Below, one piece after another: positions 50,799-59,656 of a stretch of 64,000 nucleotides of DNA. Both the position numbers and the translations under genes were made by a program. Source of the DNA: JACDAN01 sp963834825 (GTDB taxonomy: Bacteria > Actinomycetota > Thermoleophilia > Gaiellales > Gaiellaceae); contig CAWICZ010000001.1 of assembly GCA_963834825.1 (NCBI GenBank), positions 124,001 to 188,000 on the forward strand, in the 5' to 3' direction. The notes below the pieces were generated by a model. It did no database searches, had not been told where the DNA came from, and saw only the letters and a program-made list of their open reading frames with translations. Position 1 is the stretch's first letter. Each line of letters begins with the position of its first letter.

Positions 50799-51599
50799 AT
50801 GAGGCCTGCGCTCCGAGTCGAGCCCGGTACTCCGGCTCGGATCACGGAGCGAGACCCTCGTGACACGCTCGGCCTCGACAAGGCGCGCGGCAAGAAGCTG
50901 CTCGGCGAACTGAACACGAAGCTCGACGTCCTGCAGCGCCGGCTCTTCGCCGAGGGATCGCGAAGCCTGCTGCTCGTCCTCCAGGGACTGGACGCCTCGG
51001 GCAAGGACGGTGTGATCCGCTCCGTCTTGACCGGCGTGAGCCCGCAGGGATGCCGTGTCGTCTCGTTCAAGGCGCCGACGGCGACCGAGCTCGCCCACGA
51101 CTACCTCTGGCGCGTCCACGCCCAGCTCCCCGCCCGCGGGGAGCTCGCCGTCTTCAACCGGTCACACTACGAGGACATCGTCGCCGTCCGCATGTGGGAG
51201 CTCGCTCCGGAGGAGGTCTGGCGTCGCCGGGGCGGGCACATCCGCGACTGGGAGCGGATGCTGACCGACGAGGGGACGACGATCGTCAAGGTCTTCCTCA
51301 ACGTCTCGAAGGACGAGCAGCGCAAGCGGTTGCAGGAGCGGATCGAACACCCGGAGAAGCGCTGGAAGTTCAATCGGGACGACCTCGAGGCCCGTCGGCG
51401 CTTCGACGACTACATCGCCGCCTACGAGGAAGCGATCACGGAGACATCGACCGACTGGGCTCCGTGGCACGTCGTCCCGGCCGACCGAAACTGGGTCAAG
51501 GCGGTGGCCGTTGCGGAGCTGCTCGTGGACGAGCTCGAACGGCTCGACCCGCAGTTTCCGTCACCGGACCCCGGCATCGAATCGCTCGTGGTCGAGTAG
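50799..51599 (+). CDS. Polyphosphate kinase 2 family protein
   Basis: A 266-residue PPK2. Walker A is VLQGLDASGKDGVIRSVL, the lid/Walker B region is AVFNRSHYEDIVAVRMWEL, and the arginine-rich VSKDEQRKRLQERIEHPEK and KRWKFNRDDLEAR are present. It uses polyphosphate to phosphorylate nucleotides (NMP or NDP, class unresolved). ATG 50799 opens MRPALRVEPGTPARITERDP. It is divergent from the phosphoesterase/phytase-like gene, which makes a shared phosphate theme plausible. Confidence 0.93.
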   Translation: MRPALRVEPGTPARITERDPRDTLGLDKARGKKLLGELNTKLDVLQRRLFAEGSRSLLLVLQGLDASGKDGVIRSVLTGVSPQGCRVVSFKAPTATELAHDYLWRVHAQLPARGELAVFNRSHYEDIVAVRMWELAPEEVWRRRGGHIRDWERMLTDEGTTIVKVFLNVSKDEQRKRLQERIEHPEKRWKFNRDDLEARRRFDDYIAAYEEAITETSTDWAPWHVVPADRNWVKAVAVAELLVDELERLDPQFPSPDPGIESLVVE

Positions 51600-51611
51600 C
51601 GCCGGGCGACG

Positions 51612-52418
51612 TCACGCGAACAGTTCGGCCCACGTCGCGACGCGCCGGCCGTGCCAGGTCGGGCCCTCGCGGACGAACCTCCACTCGGGATTTCTCTCGA
51701 CGTTCCGCAAGGCGGCACAGACCTGGTGGAACGTCGTGACGTCCGAGTTCGCGCACTCGAAGTAGTTGACGAAGTCGTACGCGCCGTCGGGCGCGGGCTC
51801 GGCCGCGTGCTTGTACGTGCGCCGCATGAGTGACGGCACTCCCGCCGCAGCCGCGAGGACGTGGCCTTCGGAGAGCATCCGGCCAGAGTCGTCGTAGCGC
51901 GGCAAGAAGTACGTATGGCGCTCCAGCCAATCCTTCTCCCACCAGGCGGCGGTCTTGCTCATCGGCAGGAGGAAGGCGTTGGGCATAACCGCGCTCGGCT
52001 GCTGCACGACCTGATGCGCGTACGCGAAGTTGTGCATCGCATTCCCGGTGTAGTTCGTCGGACGCACGACTCCGTCGAGGAGACGTGGCTCGATCGCCGC
52101 GTCGAGGATTCGCGCCAGCTCGGTGCAGAACTCCGCGACCGGCTCGGCGGTCACAGAGGCGACATGCACCACAGCCTCTGCGCCCAGCAGGCCGTCGTCC
52201 GCGATGTCGGCCAGGGTTGCATTCACCCGGCGAAGGAAGGCGATCGCTTCAGGTGGATGACCGCCCTCGGCCTCGAACTCGTTCGTCAGTCCGAGACGGT
52301 CGGCGAGGGCGGGTACGTCAGCGCCGACGAGGTCTCGTCGAACGTCCGGCGGCACGGTCAGACACACGTACGCGCCGTGTCTGATCGCGTCGCTCGATCG
52401 GACGTCGTCGGCTCTCAC
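51612..52418 (-). CDS. Conserved-looking hypothetical protein, 268 aa
   Basis: Not recognised. GTG 52418 (VRADDVRSSDAIRHGAYVCL) is chosen because TATCCT (52432-52427, minus strand) ends 8 nt before it; an ATG at 52469 is possible. It is soluble and aromatic-rich: AMHNFAYAHQVVQQPSAVMP, LLPMSKTAAWWEKDWLERH, TYFLPRYDDSGRMLSEGHVL, AYDFVNYFECANSDVTTFHQ and WRFVREGPTWHGRRVATWAE. The His- and Trp-rich middle and the closing GPTWHGRR recall dimeric alpha/beta-barrel (chlorite-dismutase-like) proteins, but this is only an impression. Confidence 0.65.
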   Translation of the reverse strand: MRADDVRSSDAIRHGAYVCLTVPPDVRRDLVGADVPALADRLGLTNEFEAEGGHPPEAIAFLRRVNATLADIADDGLLGAEAVVHVASVTAEPVAEFCTELARILDAAIEPRLLDGVVRPTNYTGNAMHNFAYAHQVVQQPSAVMPNAFLLPMSKTAAWWEKDWLERHTYFLPRYDDSGRMLSEGHVLAAAAGVPSLMRRTYKHAAEPAPDGAYDFVNYFECANSDVTTFHQVCAALRNVERNPEWRFVREGPTWHGRRVATWAELFA

Positions 52419-52499
52419 CGCCGCGCAGGATAGGCGGGCGCACCAAGAATCTTTCCGTTCTCCTAGCACGTTCCTAACGCTGGTTCGGTATCAGCACTC

Positions 52500-53993
52500 A
52501 TGCAGATGAGAGTCGCTGCCGCCACCGTTCTCATCACCAGCCTCGTTCTTCTTCTGGCCGGCGCAGGTTCGGCCGCGGTTGTCGCACCGACGGCGATCAC
52601 CGGTCCGGTGAGCGCGGTCGGGACCAACAGCGCCACGGCGAACGGCACGGTGAACCCGAACGGGCAGGCGACGAGCTGGTTCTTCGAGTACGGCACCACC
52701 ACGAACTACGGCAGGAGGACGCCGAGCAGGAACGCCGGGTCGGGCACGGCCAACGTCCAGGTCTCCGCCGCACTGACCGGTCTTGCACCGGGGACGACCT
52801 ACCACTACCGGCTGGTCGCGACGGGCGGCGGAGGCACGACGCGCGGCGCCGACGGCATCTTCACGACCTCGTCAGTGCCGGGCGCTGTGACGGGAGCCGC
52901 AAGCAGGGTCACGACGGTATCGGCCACGCTCAACGGGTCGGTCGATCCCAACGGGCGTGCGACCACGTGGTTCTTCGAGTACGGGACGAGCACGGCGTAC
53001 GGCACGAGGACCGCACCCAGGAGCGCCGGCTCGGGCACGGCCGCCAGGAGCGTCTCGACGCCGGTGTCCGCTCTGACCCCGGGCCAGCTCTATCACTACC
53101 GTCTGGTCGCGACGAGCGACGCGGGCACGAGCCGGGGAGCCGACCGAGCTTTCGCGACGACCGGGGCGCCGGTCGCGCGCACCGGCGCGACGCTCGAGAT
53201 CGGGCCGAGCACTGCCAGGCCCACCGGGGTGGTGAACCCGCAGGGAAGGCGGACGACCTGGTACTTCGAGTACGGCACGACGACCCGGTATGGGTCGAGG
53301 ACGCCGAGCAGAAACGCGGGCTCAGGCTTCGGCGAGCAGACGGTGAGCTGGCCGATTTCGCGGCTCCGAACGGCCGTGACGTACCACTACCGTCTCGTCG
53401 CGAGAAACGATGTCGGCACCACGCTCGGCGCAGATCTCACCTTCCGGACGACCGGCGTGACGCTGGCGACGCGCACGCGCGCCGTCGTCTTCGGGCGAGC
53501 CGTCATGCTCGCCGGCCGAGTACCGACCGCCCGCCAGGGTGAGCCCGTCACGGTGTTCGCCCAGCGGTTCGGCGCAGGCTCGCCGGCCGCGGTTACGACA
53601 GTCGGCACCGACTCCGCCGGTGTCTGGCGATTCCTCGCGAGGCCGAGCATCCGCACCGCCTACCTGGCGAGCTGGAACGGCGTGACGAGCCGCCAGGTTG
53701 TGATCGGCGTCCGTCCGAGGATCGTCTTCCGTCGGGTCGGCGCGGTCCGTTTTCGGACGCGCGTGATCGCAGCCCGCTCGTTCGCGGGTCGCAGGGTCCG
53801 GCTCCAGCGGCGGACGTCCGCCGGCCGGTGGGTGACGGTGAAGCGGATCCGGCTGAACCGCCGCTCGGGGGCGACGTTCCGTGTGCAACTGCGGCGACGC
53901 ACCTCCGCGCTCCGCATCGTCATGAGCGTCAACCAGGCCGGCCCGGGCTACCTCGCGGGCATCAGCCGCACGATCGTCTACCGCCGCCGCTAA
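52500..53993 (+). CDS. Secreted protein with three FEYG (Fn3-like) repeats
   Basis: A 497-residue exported protein with signal peptide residues 1-26. Three repeats of about 93 residues (about 30-122, 123-217, 218-322) share GTVNPNGQATSWFFEYGTTT, YG.RTPSRNAGSG, LAPGTTYHYRLVA and GTTRGADGIF. Residues 325-497 are two more beta domains rich in arginine (GRAVMLAGRV, RFRTRVIAARSFAGRRVRLQ). This is an adhesin-like or wall-associated build common in Thermoleophilia; ligand unknown. ATG 52500 (or 52506). Confidence 0.82.
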   Translation: MQMRVAAATVLITSLVLLLAGAGSAAVVAPTAITGPVSAVGTNSATANGTVNPNGQATSWFFEYGTTTNYGRRTPSRNAGSGTANVQVSAALTGLAPGTTYHYRLVATGGGGTTRGADGIFTTSSVPGAVTGAASRVTTVSATLNGSVDPNGRATTWFFEYGTSTAYGTRTAPRSAGSGTAARSVSTPVSALTPGQLYHYRLVATSDAGTSRGADRAFATTGAPVARTGATLEIGPSTARPTGVVNPQGRRTTWYFEYGTTTRYGSRTPSRNAGSGFGEQTVSWPISRLRTAVTYHYRLVARNDVGTTLGADLTFRTTGVTLATRTRAVVFGRAVMLAGRVPTARQGEPVTVFAQRFGAGSPAAVTTVGTDSAGVWRFLARPSIRTAYLASWNGVTSRQVVIGVRPRIVFRRVGAVRFRTRVIAARSFAGRRVRLQRRTSAGRWVTVKRIRLNRRSGATFRVQLRRRTSALRIVMSVNQAGPGYLAGISRTIVYRRR

Positions 53994-54562
53994 GCGTCGT
54001 CTACCCGCTGGTAGACCATGATCGCGACTCCGTCTCCGACGACGTTGGAGTCGACGAGCCGCAGGGGCTTCTTGTCGCTCGTGTCCCCGAAGAGGCGCTT
54101 CCCGCTCCCCAGCACGACCGGGAACACCATCAGTCGAAGCTCGTCGACCAGGTCGTTGTCCAGCAGTGCCTGCACGAGCTGAGGGCTCCCGTGGACGACG
54201 ATGTCACCCGAGCGCTCCTGCTTCAGCTTCGCGACCTCCTCCACGACGTCGCCCTTCAGGACGGTGGTGTTGTTCCAGTCGGGGTTCTCCAGGGTCGAGG
54301 AGACGACGTACTTCGGCATTGTGTTGAACTTGTCGGCGAACTCGCCCTCCCTGGACGGCCACGATGACGCGAATCCCTCGTACGTCACGCGCCCCAGCAG
54401 CAGGGCCTCGGACCCGAGCGTTTCGTCGAGCTTGAACTGGTCGCCTTCGTCGCCGCGGCTGATCTCGAGGCTCCAGCCTCCGTGCTCGAAGTCTTCGCCG
54501 CCGCCCGGAGCCTCGACGACACCGTCGAGCGACACGAACTCGGTGACGATGATCCTGCCCAT
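53990..54562 (-). CDS. Dihydrofolate reductase-like (RibD C-terminal) protein
   Basis: A 190-residue DHFR-fold protein: MGRIIVTEFVSLDGVVEAPG, ALLLGRVTYEGFASSWPSRE, KYVVSSTLENPDWNNTTVLK, GDIVVHGSPQLVQALLDNDL and ELRLMVFPVVLGSGKRLFGD. This is the widespread YyaP/RibD_C group, an NADPH-binding family of unknown substrate. It is divergent from an ArsR/AHSA1 pair and shares an 81-base control region with it, the usual arrangement for regulation by ArsR. It ends 4 bases inside the FEYG-repeat gene. Confidence 0.88.
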   Translation of the reverse strand: MGRIIVTEFVSLDGVVEAPGGGEDFEHGGWSLEISRGDEGDQFKLDETLGSEALLLGRVTYEGFASSWPSREGEFADKFNTMPKYVVSSTLENPDWNNTTVLKGDVVEEVAKLKQERSGDIVVHGSPQLVQALLDNDLVDELRLMVFPVVLGSGKRLFGDTSDKKPLRLVDSNVVGDGVAIMVYQRVDDA

Positions 54563-54605
54563 CTGATCTCCTCTCCTCGCTGTCCGATTCTCTCGGTAGG
54601 ATACT

Positions 54606-54619
54606 CAACCATACAGTTG
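54606..54619. promoter_or_regulatory. Candidate ArsR-type operator
   Basis: CAAC-CATACA-GTTG lies midway between the divergent DHFR-like and ArsR genes, in an AT-rich patch typical of ArsR binding sites. Confidence 0.4.
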
Positions 54620-54643
54620 CTAAACCGAGTGGATGTCTAAGTA

Positions 54644-54958
54644 GTGGCAGTCGACGAGCTGACCAGCACGTTCGGGGCCCTCGCCGATCCGACGCGGCGT
54701 GCGATCCTGGCGCGCCTCGCCGAAGGCGAAGCGAGCGTGAAGGAGCTGGCCGAGCCCTTCCCGATCAGCGTGCAGGCGGTCTCCAAGCATCTCAAGGTGC
54801 TCGAGCGCGCCGGCCTCGTCGCCCGTGGCCGCTCCGCGCAGCTTCGACCGGCGCGCCTTCGCAGTGCGCCGCTGGCCGAGGCCGTAGTGTGGCTCGAGAC
54901 GTACCGGCGCTTTTGGGAGGGAAGCTTCGATCGACTCGATGAGCGGCTCCACGGCTGA
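54644..54958 (+). CDS. ArsR-family transcriptional regulator
   Basis: A 104-residue winged-helix protein: TFGALADPTRRAILARLAEG, VKELAEPFPISVQAVSKHLK (recognition helix) and VLERAGLVARGRSAQLRPAR. It lacks the CVC metal site of the metal-sensing ArsR group and fits the subgroup that pairs with AHSA1-type proteins. GTG 54644. The AHSA1 gene begins within its last 20 bases, so the two are coexpressed; autoregulation is likely through the operator at 54606. Confidence 0.9.
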   Translation: MAVDELTSTFGALADPTRRAILARLAEGEASVKELAEPFPISVQAVSKHLKVLERAGLVARGRSAQLRPARLRSAPLAEAVVWLETYRRFWEGSFDRLDERLHG

Positions 54959-55403
54959 CATACCGGGACTCACGATCACCCGAACCTTCGACGCGCCGCG
55001 CGAGCGCGTCTGGAAGGAGTGGACCGAGCCTGAGCGCTTCGCGGACTGGTTCGGGGGCCGGGAGTCGGAGGTGCCGCTCGCCACGGTCTCGATGGACGTC
55101 AGGCCCGGCGGCTCGTGGCGGCTGACGATGTTCGCGGACCCCGGCCGGCGCGAGATCCACTGGAAAGGCGAGTACCGCGACGTGGTCGAGCCGGAGCGGC
55201 TCGTGTTCACCGTCTCCGACCAGCCGAGCGATGACGCGTACGAGTTGATCACGGTTGTCTTCACCGACCTCGGCGACGGCCGGACAGAGCTGCTGTTGGA
55301 GCAGCGCGGGCGCATGTCGGCCGAGGAGTACGAACGCGCCGGGCAGGGGTGGTCATCCTTCCTCGACCGCATCGCAGAACGCCTGTCCTCCAGCCTGATC
55401 TAG
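54939..55403 (+). CDS. AHSA1/SRPBCC domain protein
   Basis: A 154-residue START-like protein: LTITRTFDAPRERVWKEWTE, RFADWFGGRESEVPLATVSM, DVRPGGSWRLTMFADPGRRE, VEPERLVFTVSDQPSDDAYE and ERAGQGWSSFLDRIAERLSS. It has a hydrophobic ligand cavity fold; ligand unknown. It overlaps the ArsR gene by 20 bases. A degraded relative lies at 14621-14838. Confidence 0.9.
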   Translation: MSGSTADIPGLTITRTFDAPRERVWKEWTEPERFADWFGGRESEVPLATVSMDVRPGGSWRLTMFADPGRREIHWKGEYRDVVEPERLVFTVSDQPSDDAYELITVVFTDLGDGRTELLLEQRGRMSAEEYERAGQGWSSFLDRIAERLSSSLI

Positions 55404-55454
55404 CGCGCGAGACCGTCTGAAGGGCTTTTGCGGCCAAGGTCGAATGGCGCCCAC

Positions 55455-56171
55455 ATGTCTGCCGCCTCCGCTCATCCCGTTCGTGTCGAAGGACGCCTCG
55501 ATCTCCCCCTCAGCCGCGGGCTGTGGCTGGTCAAGTGGCTGCTGGCGATTCCGCACTTCATCGTGCTCTTCTTCCTGTTCGTCGCCTTCTTCCTGCTGAC
55601 GATCGTCGCCTTCTTCGCGATCCTCTTCACAGGCCGGTACCCGCGCGGGATCTTCGACTTCAACGTCGGCGTGCTGCGCTGGGCATGGCGGGTCGCCTTC
55701 TACACCTACAGCGCGCTCGGGACCGACCGGTATCCACCCTTCACACTCCAGCCGGTGGCCGACTATCCGGCGAACCTAGAAGTGCTCTACCCGGAGCAGC
55801 TGTCGCGCGGACTGGTGCTCGTGAAATGGTGGTTGCTGGCGATCCCGCACTACCTCCTCCTCGCCGTCTTCCTCGGCGGCGGCTTCGACTGGAACCGAAG
55901 CTGGGATGCCGACGGCGAGCAGTGGGGTTGGGGCGGCCCCGGTCTGATCGTGCTTCTTGTCCTCTTTGCTGCGATCGCGCTGCTCTTCACTACGCGGTAC
56001 CCGCGCGGGATCTTCGACTTCGTCATGGGACTGAACCGTTGGTGCTTCCGGGTCGCCGGCTACGCGGCGCTGATGACGGACGTGTATCCACCCTTCCGAC
56101 TCGACCAGGGTGGGGAGGAGCCGGCCGCGCCGCCTGCCGAAGGCGCACCCGTGCCGGCGACGTCTGGCTAG
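55455..56171 (+). CDS. DUF4389 membrane protein (two domain copies)
   Basis: A 238-residue membrane protein. Each half has the DUF4389 plan: SRGLWLVKWLLAIPHFIVLF / SRGLVLVKWWLLAIPHYLLL, then FTGRYPRGIFDFNVGVLRW / FTTRYPRGIFDFVMGLNRW, and DRYPPFTL / DVYPPFRL. About five membrane segments. ATG 55455 opens MSAASAHPVRVEGR; an ATG at 55428 is less likely. Function is unknown; members are common in Actinobacteria. Confidence 0.87.
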   Translation: MSAASAHPVRVEGRLDLPLSRGLWLVKWLLAIPHFIVLFFLFVAFFLLTIVAFFAILFTGRYPRGIFDFNVGVLRWAWRVAFYTYSALGTDRYPPFTLQPVADYPANLEVLYPEQLSRGLVLVKWWLLAIPHYLLLAVFLGGGFDWNRSWDADGEQWGWGGPGLIVLLVLFAAIALLFTTRYPRGIFDFVMGLNRWCFRVAGYAALMTDVYPPFRLDQGGEEPAAPPAEGAPVPATSG

Positions 56172-56201
56172 CGGCTCTGCCCGTCTGAGTGGCGGTGGAG
56201 C

Positions 56202-56417
56202 CTACGGCACCTTTTTCAGTTCCACGATATAGCCGTCCGCCCAGCCGGGGCTCTGCCTGGTGATATGAAGCTTCAAGTCGACGGTGAACCAGGCACCCTC
56301 GCCGACTTCCAGATCCTCGACCTCAGCTTTCTGAATCGCCTCGTGAACCGCCCGACTCCAGTGGCGGAAGTGCGACTGCTCGCGCAGGTCCGCGGCCGTG
56401 ACTTCTCCTATTGGCAT
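56202..56417 (-). CDS. Small protein with a dodecin-like pattern
   Basis: A 71-residue product with a good ribosome site (GGAGG) before ATG 56417. One helix (RHWSRAVHEAIQKAEVEDLE) is followed by strands (EGAWFTVDLKLHITRQ, WADGYIVELKKVP). Dodecins have the same length, a helix with A-x2-A-I-x2-A and an aromatic WxEV-type flavin strand; here the strand is AWFTV. Homology is tentative. It lies just upstream (in the minus direction) of the cyclase gene end. Confidence 0.6.
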   Translation of the reverse strand: MPIGEVTAADLREQSHFRHWSRAVHEAIQKAEVEDLEVGEGAWFTVDLKLHITRQSPGWADGYIVELKKVP

Positions 56418-56463
56418 CGCTTCTGCCTCCTGTCTCGAATTACGCCTTCGAACATACAGCGGT

Positions 56464-59400
56464 TCAGGCGCCGGTAGCGAGCGCGAGCGTCGCGAGGCGA
56501 ACTCCGGCGGCATTGCCCTTGCGCTCGAACCGCAGCCGCGCCTCCTCTGCCGCCTCGACCGCCTCGGCTTGACGGGCAGCGGCGTGGAGAGCCTCCGCCA
56601 GGGCAAGCCAGGCCTCGCCGGCCAATGACGGGTCGTCGGTCGCGTCTGCGAGGAGCGTTCCCTCGCGTGCCCAGCGGTCGGCGGACGCATGCTCGCCGAG
56701 GCGCGCGTCGAGCCGTGCCCGGGTCGTCCGCCATTTCACCTGCCACGGGGCGAGGCGTGGCGAGCTCTCGTCGAGCGCGCCGAGCGCGGATTCGGCGTCA
56801 CCTTCGCGCTCTTGCGCGAGCAACGCCTCTGCGATCAGAGGTGCCTGCATCGTAGGCGAGCCCGCCTGCGCAAAGACCGCGTCGCCGCGCCTCGCCTCGA
56901 GCTCGGCTGCGACCGGGTCGCCGGCGAGCAGCTCGAGCGGAGCCCCGATCTGGGTCAGCGCCGCCAGCGGAAGGAGCAGCCCGAGCTCCTCGTAGGTCGC
57001 ACTGGCGCGGTCGTAGGCGCGGCGCGCTTGGTCCATCCGCTCGCGCATCGCCTCGAGGCCGGCGACCGCTCCGAGTACGTTCGCCTCCATCGAGGGCATG
57101 CCTCGCGCGAGCTCCAGCAGGTCGGCGCACGTGGCCAGAGCCTGGCCGGCCGGCGTCGGCCCGTAAAGGAGGCAGTTGCACAGCCCGTCGACGACGCGTG
57201 CTTCCTCCTGTCGGTCGCCGGCGGCCTTGGCATGAACGAGTGCTTCGGCCGCCGCGCGCTCTCCGGCGGCGCTCTTCCCGGCCCGCCGATGTGCGGCGGA
57301 GACCCTCCGCCAAGCGCGCGCGAGGCCGAGCTCGTCTCCAGCGGCAGCACAAGCCTCGATCGCGTGGTCGGCGGCCAGCTGGACGGCCGCGGAGTCGGCG
57401 CCCGCGAGCTGGGCATGGGCGACGAGCTCGAGCTCGGCCAGCGCCTCCAAGTGAATCGCGCCCGCAGCACCCGCTTCGGCTTGAAGTCTCTCGATCGCCG
57501 CCACGGCCTCGTCGCCGCGCCCGCTCTCACGGAGCGCCTGCCCGAGCTCGCGCAGCTGCTCGAGACGGTCCGGGTCGCCCTCCGGGAGCAGCTCCACGGA
57601 CCGTGCGAGCAAAGCCGAAGCCGCCTGCATGTCGTCCCGCTTGAAGGCTCGCACTGCTGCCTTCCCTAGTCGGCGGCCCGCAGAGACGCCGAGCGACGTC
57701 GTCTCCTCGTCGAAGACACCGAGCTCGGTGCGGTAGCGGTGCGCCTGCTCCAGGTGGTAACCGACGATCGCGTGGAGCTCGCCGAGGCGCTCGGCGACGT
57801 GCTCGTCGCACCACCGCGCGAAGCGCTCATGGACGTCGGCCCGCTGCTCCTTCAGCATCGCGTCGTACGCGGCGTCACGAATGAGCGCGTGGCGGAACTC
57901 GAGTCCGTCCTCGCCGGCGGGTGCTGAGGGGTCGGGCTGGATCAGCTCCTTCCGCACGAGCGCCATCAGCCGCCGACTCACGCCGTCGCGTTCGGCCGGC
58001 GGGGAGAGGTCGATCACCGCCCGCAGCTGAAACTGTTTCCCGATCACCGCGCCGCGCTCGATCACTGCGCGTTCCTCCCGGGACAGCCGGTCGAGGCGCG
58101 CCGCGAGCAGCGCCTGGATCGTCGGCGGGATCGCCATGCCTTCGCCGCGGCCGGTCTCTTCGCGCTCGGCCGCAGCAGCCACGAGCTGCTCGACGAAGAG
58201 CGGATTCCCTTCGGCCGTGCGCGCGATCCAAGCGCGGGTTTCGGGGCGGAGCTCGGTGTCGCCGCTTGCTTCGTCCAGCATCGTCTCCGCCTCCGTCGAC
58301 CCGAGCGGCTCGAGGGCGAACGTCTCGGCATTCGCCCGCGGAGCGGCCCAGTCCGGCCGTTTGTCGAACAAGTCGGCCCGTGCGAGGCAGAGCAGCAGGA
58401 TCGGCGCATTGCGCGTCCAGCTCACGACGTACTCGACGAGGTCGAGGAACCGTGGCGTCGCCCAGTGGATGTCCTCCAGACAGACGACGAGCGGTCGCCG
58501 GCGGGCGAGCGCCTCGAAGTAGCGGCGCACGGCCCAGAACGTCTCCTCGCCGCCGGCGGCGTCGGCGCGCCCGATCGCCGCGTTGACCTGCTCGGCGACG
58601 AGGTCGCCGTCGTCCTCTCCCCGCAGCGCCAGCGCGAGCCCGGCGTCGGCGCCGGCCTGCTCCACGATCTGCGCGAGTGGAAAGAACGTGATCCCCTCCC
58701 CGTAGGGCAGGCAGCGTCCGGTGAGGCCGGTTGCTTCCCCGGCGAGCCGGTCCAGCAGCTCGCTCGCCAGTCGTGATTTCCCGATCCCAGGCGCGCCGAT
58801 CACGGTCAGAAGTCGACAGCGGCTGTTCGACGCCGCGCTGTCGAATGCGGCGCGCAGGCGCGCCAGTTCCACCTTGCGGTCGACGAGCGGCGCGTCGAGG
58901 CGCCGGCGGACGCCAACGGCCTCCGCGTCGACCTCGTCGAGCCGCCGGCGGGAGATCTCTTTCGTCTTGCCCTTGACCCGGAACGTCTCCCGCGGGCCGA
59001 CGGTCACCGCGTCCTTGACGAGTGGGTACGTAGCGGTGCCGATCAGAATCTCGCCCGGGCTCGCCGCTTGCTCGAGCCGCTTGGCGATGTTGACGGCATC
59101 ACCCGTGACGAAGGTCGAGCCCGTTGCCGGATCGCCGGCGACCACTGGCCCGGTATTGATCCCGATCCGAGTCTCGAGCCGCAGGCCCAAGTCCGGGGCG
59201 AGCTCCGCGTTCAGGGCGGCGAGCCGACTGCGCATCTCCGTGGCTGCGCGCACCGCCCGCAAGGCATCGTCCTCGTGCACCGTTGGGACGCCGAAGACAG
59301 CCATGACCTCGTCTCCGATGAACTTCTCGACGCTTCCGCCGTGACGTTCGACGACATCTTGCATCTCGTCGAAGTACGTCGACATGACCTGGCGGACCGC

Positions 59401-59577
59401 CTCGGCGTCCACGCCCTCGCCCAGCTGCGTGGACCTGACGACGTCGCAGAAGAGCACCGTCACCGTCTTTCGCAGGGAGTGGCTCTGCGCACCCGGCTCG
59501 GTGAGCTCGGCACCGCACGCCCGGCAGAATCGCGCTCGCGCGGAGTTCAGCTCGCCACAATCGCGGCAGGCAGGCAT
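56464..59577 (-). CDS. Zinc-ribbon adenylate/guanylate cyclase with AAA ATPase and TPR-like region
   Basis: A 1037-residue signalling protein. A zinc ribbon (CRDCGELNSARARFCRACG, residues 4-22) precedes a class III cyclase domain (about 35-200: TVLFCDVVRSTQLGEGV with the first metal Asp; FIGDEVMAVFGVPTVHEDD with the second). An AAA_16-type ATPase follows (Walker A VIGAPGIGKSRLASEL; PLVVCLEDIHWATPRFLDLV). The last 450 residues are helical TPR-like repeats (HLEALAELELVAHAQLAGAD, AAHRRAGKSAAGERAAAEAL). TACACT (59590-59585, minus strand) ends 7 nt before the ATG. This build is frequent in Actinobacteria; ligand unknown. Confidence 0.92.
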   Translation of the reverse strand: MPACRDCGELNSARARFCRACGAELTEPGAQSHSLRKTVTVLFCDVVRSTQLGEGVDAEAVRQVMSTYFDEMQDVVERHGGSVEKFIGDEVMAVFGVPTVHEDDALRAVRAATEMRSRLAALNAELAPDLGLRLETRIGINTGPVVAGDPATGSTFVTGDAVNIAKRLEQAASPGEILIGTATYPLVKDAVTVGPRETFRVKGKTKEISRRRLDEVDAEAVGVRRRLDAPLVDRKVELARLRAAFDSAASNSRCRLLTVIGAPGIGKSRLASELLDRLAGEATGLTGRCLPYGEGITFFPLAQIVEQAGADAGLALALRGEDDGDLVAEQVNAAIGRADAAGGEETFWAVRRYFEALARRRPLVVCLEDIHWATPRFLDLVEYVVSWTRNAPILLLCLARADLFDKRPDWAAPRANAETFALEPLGSTEAETMLDEASGDTELRPETRAWIARTAEGNPLFVEQLVAAAAEREETGRGEGMAIPPTIQALLAARLDRLSREERAVIERGAVIGKQFQLRAVIDLSPPAERDGVSRRLMALVRKELIQPDPSAPAGEDGLEFRHALIRDAAYDAMLKEQRADVHERFARWCDEHVAERLGELHAIVGYHLEQAHRYRTELGVFDEETTSLGVSAGRRLGKAAVRAFKRDDMQAASALLARSVELLPEGDPDRLEQLRELGQALRESGRGDEAVAAIERLQAEAGAAGAIHLEALAELELVAHAQLAGADSAAVQLAADHAIEACAAAGDELGLARAWRRVSAAHRRAGKSAAGERAAAEALVHAKAAGDRQEEARVVDGLCNCLLYGPTPAGQALATCADLLELARGMPSMEANVLGAVAGLEAMRERMDQARRAYDRASATYEELGLLLPLAALTQIGAPLELLAGDPVAAELEARRGDAVFAQAGSPTMQAPLIAEALLAQEREGDAESALGALDESSPRLAPWQVKWRTTRARLDARLGEHASADRWAREGTLLADATDDPSLAGEAWLALAEALHAAARQAEAVEAAEEARLRFERKGNAAGVRLATLALATGA

Positions 59578-59656
59578 CGGCCCGAGTGTACGACTGCCGT
59601 TGTCAAGCGGCTATCGCCCGACCAGGCTCTCGGTTGCCTAGCCTGACCGCGTACCG

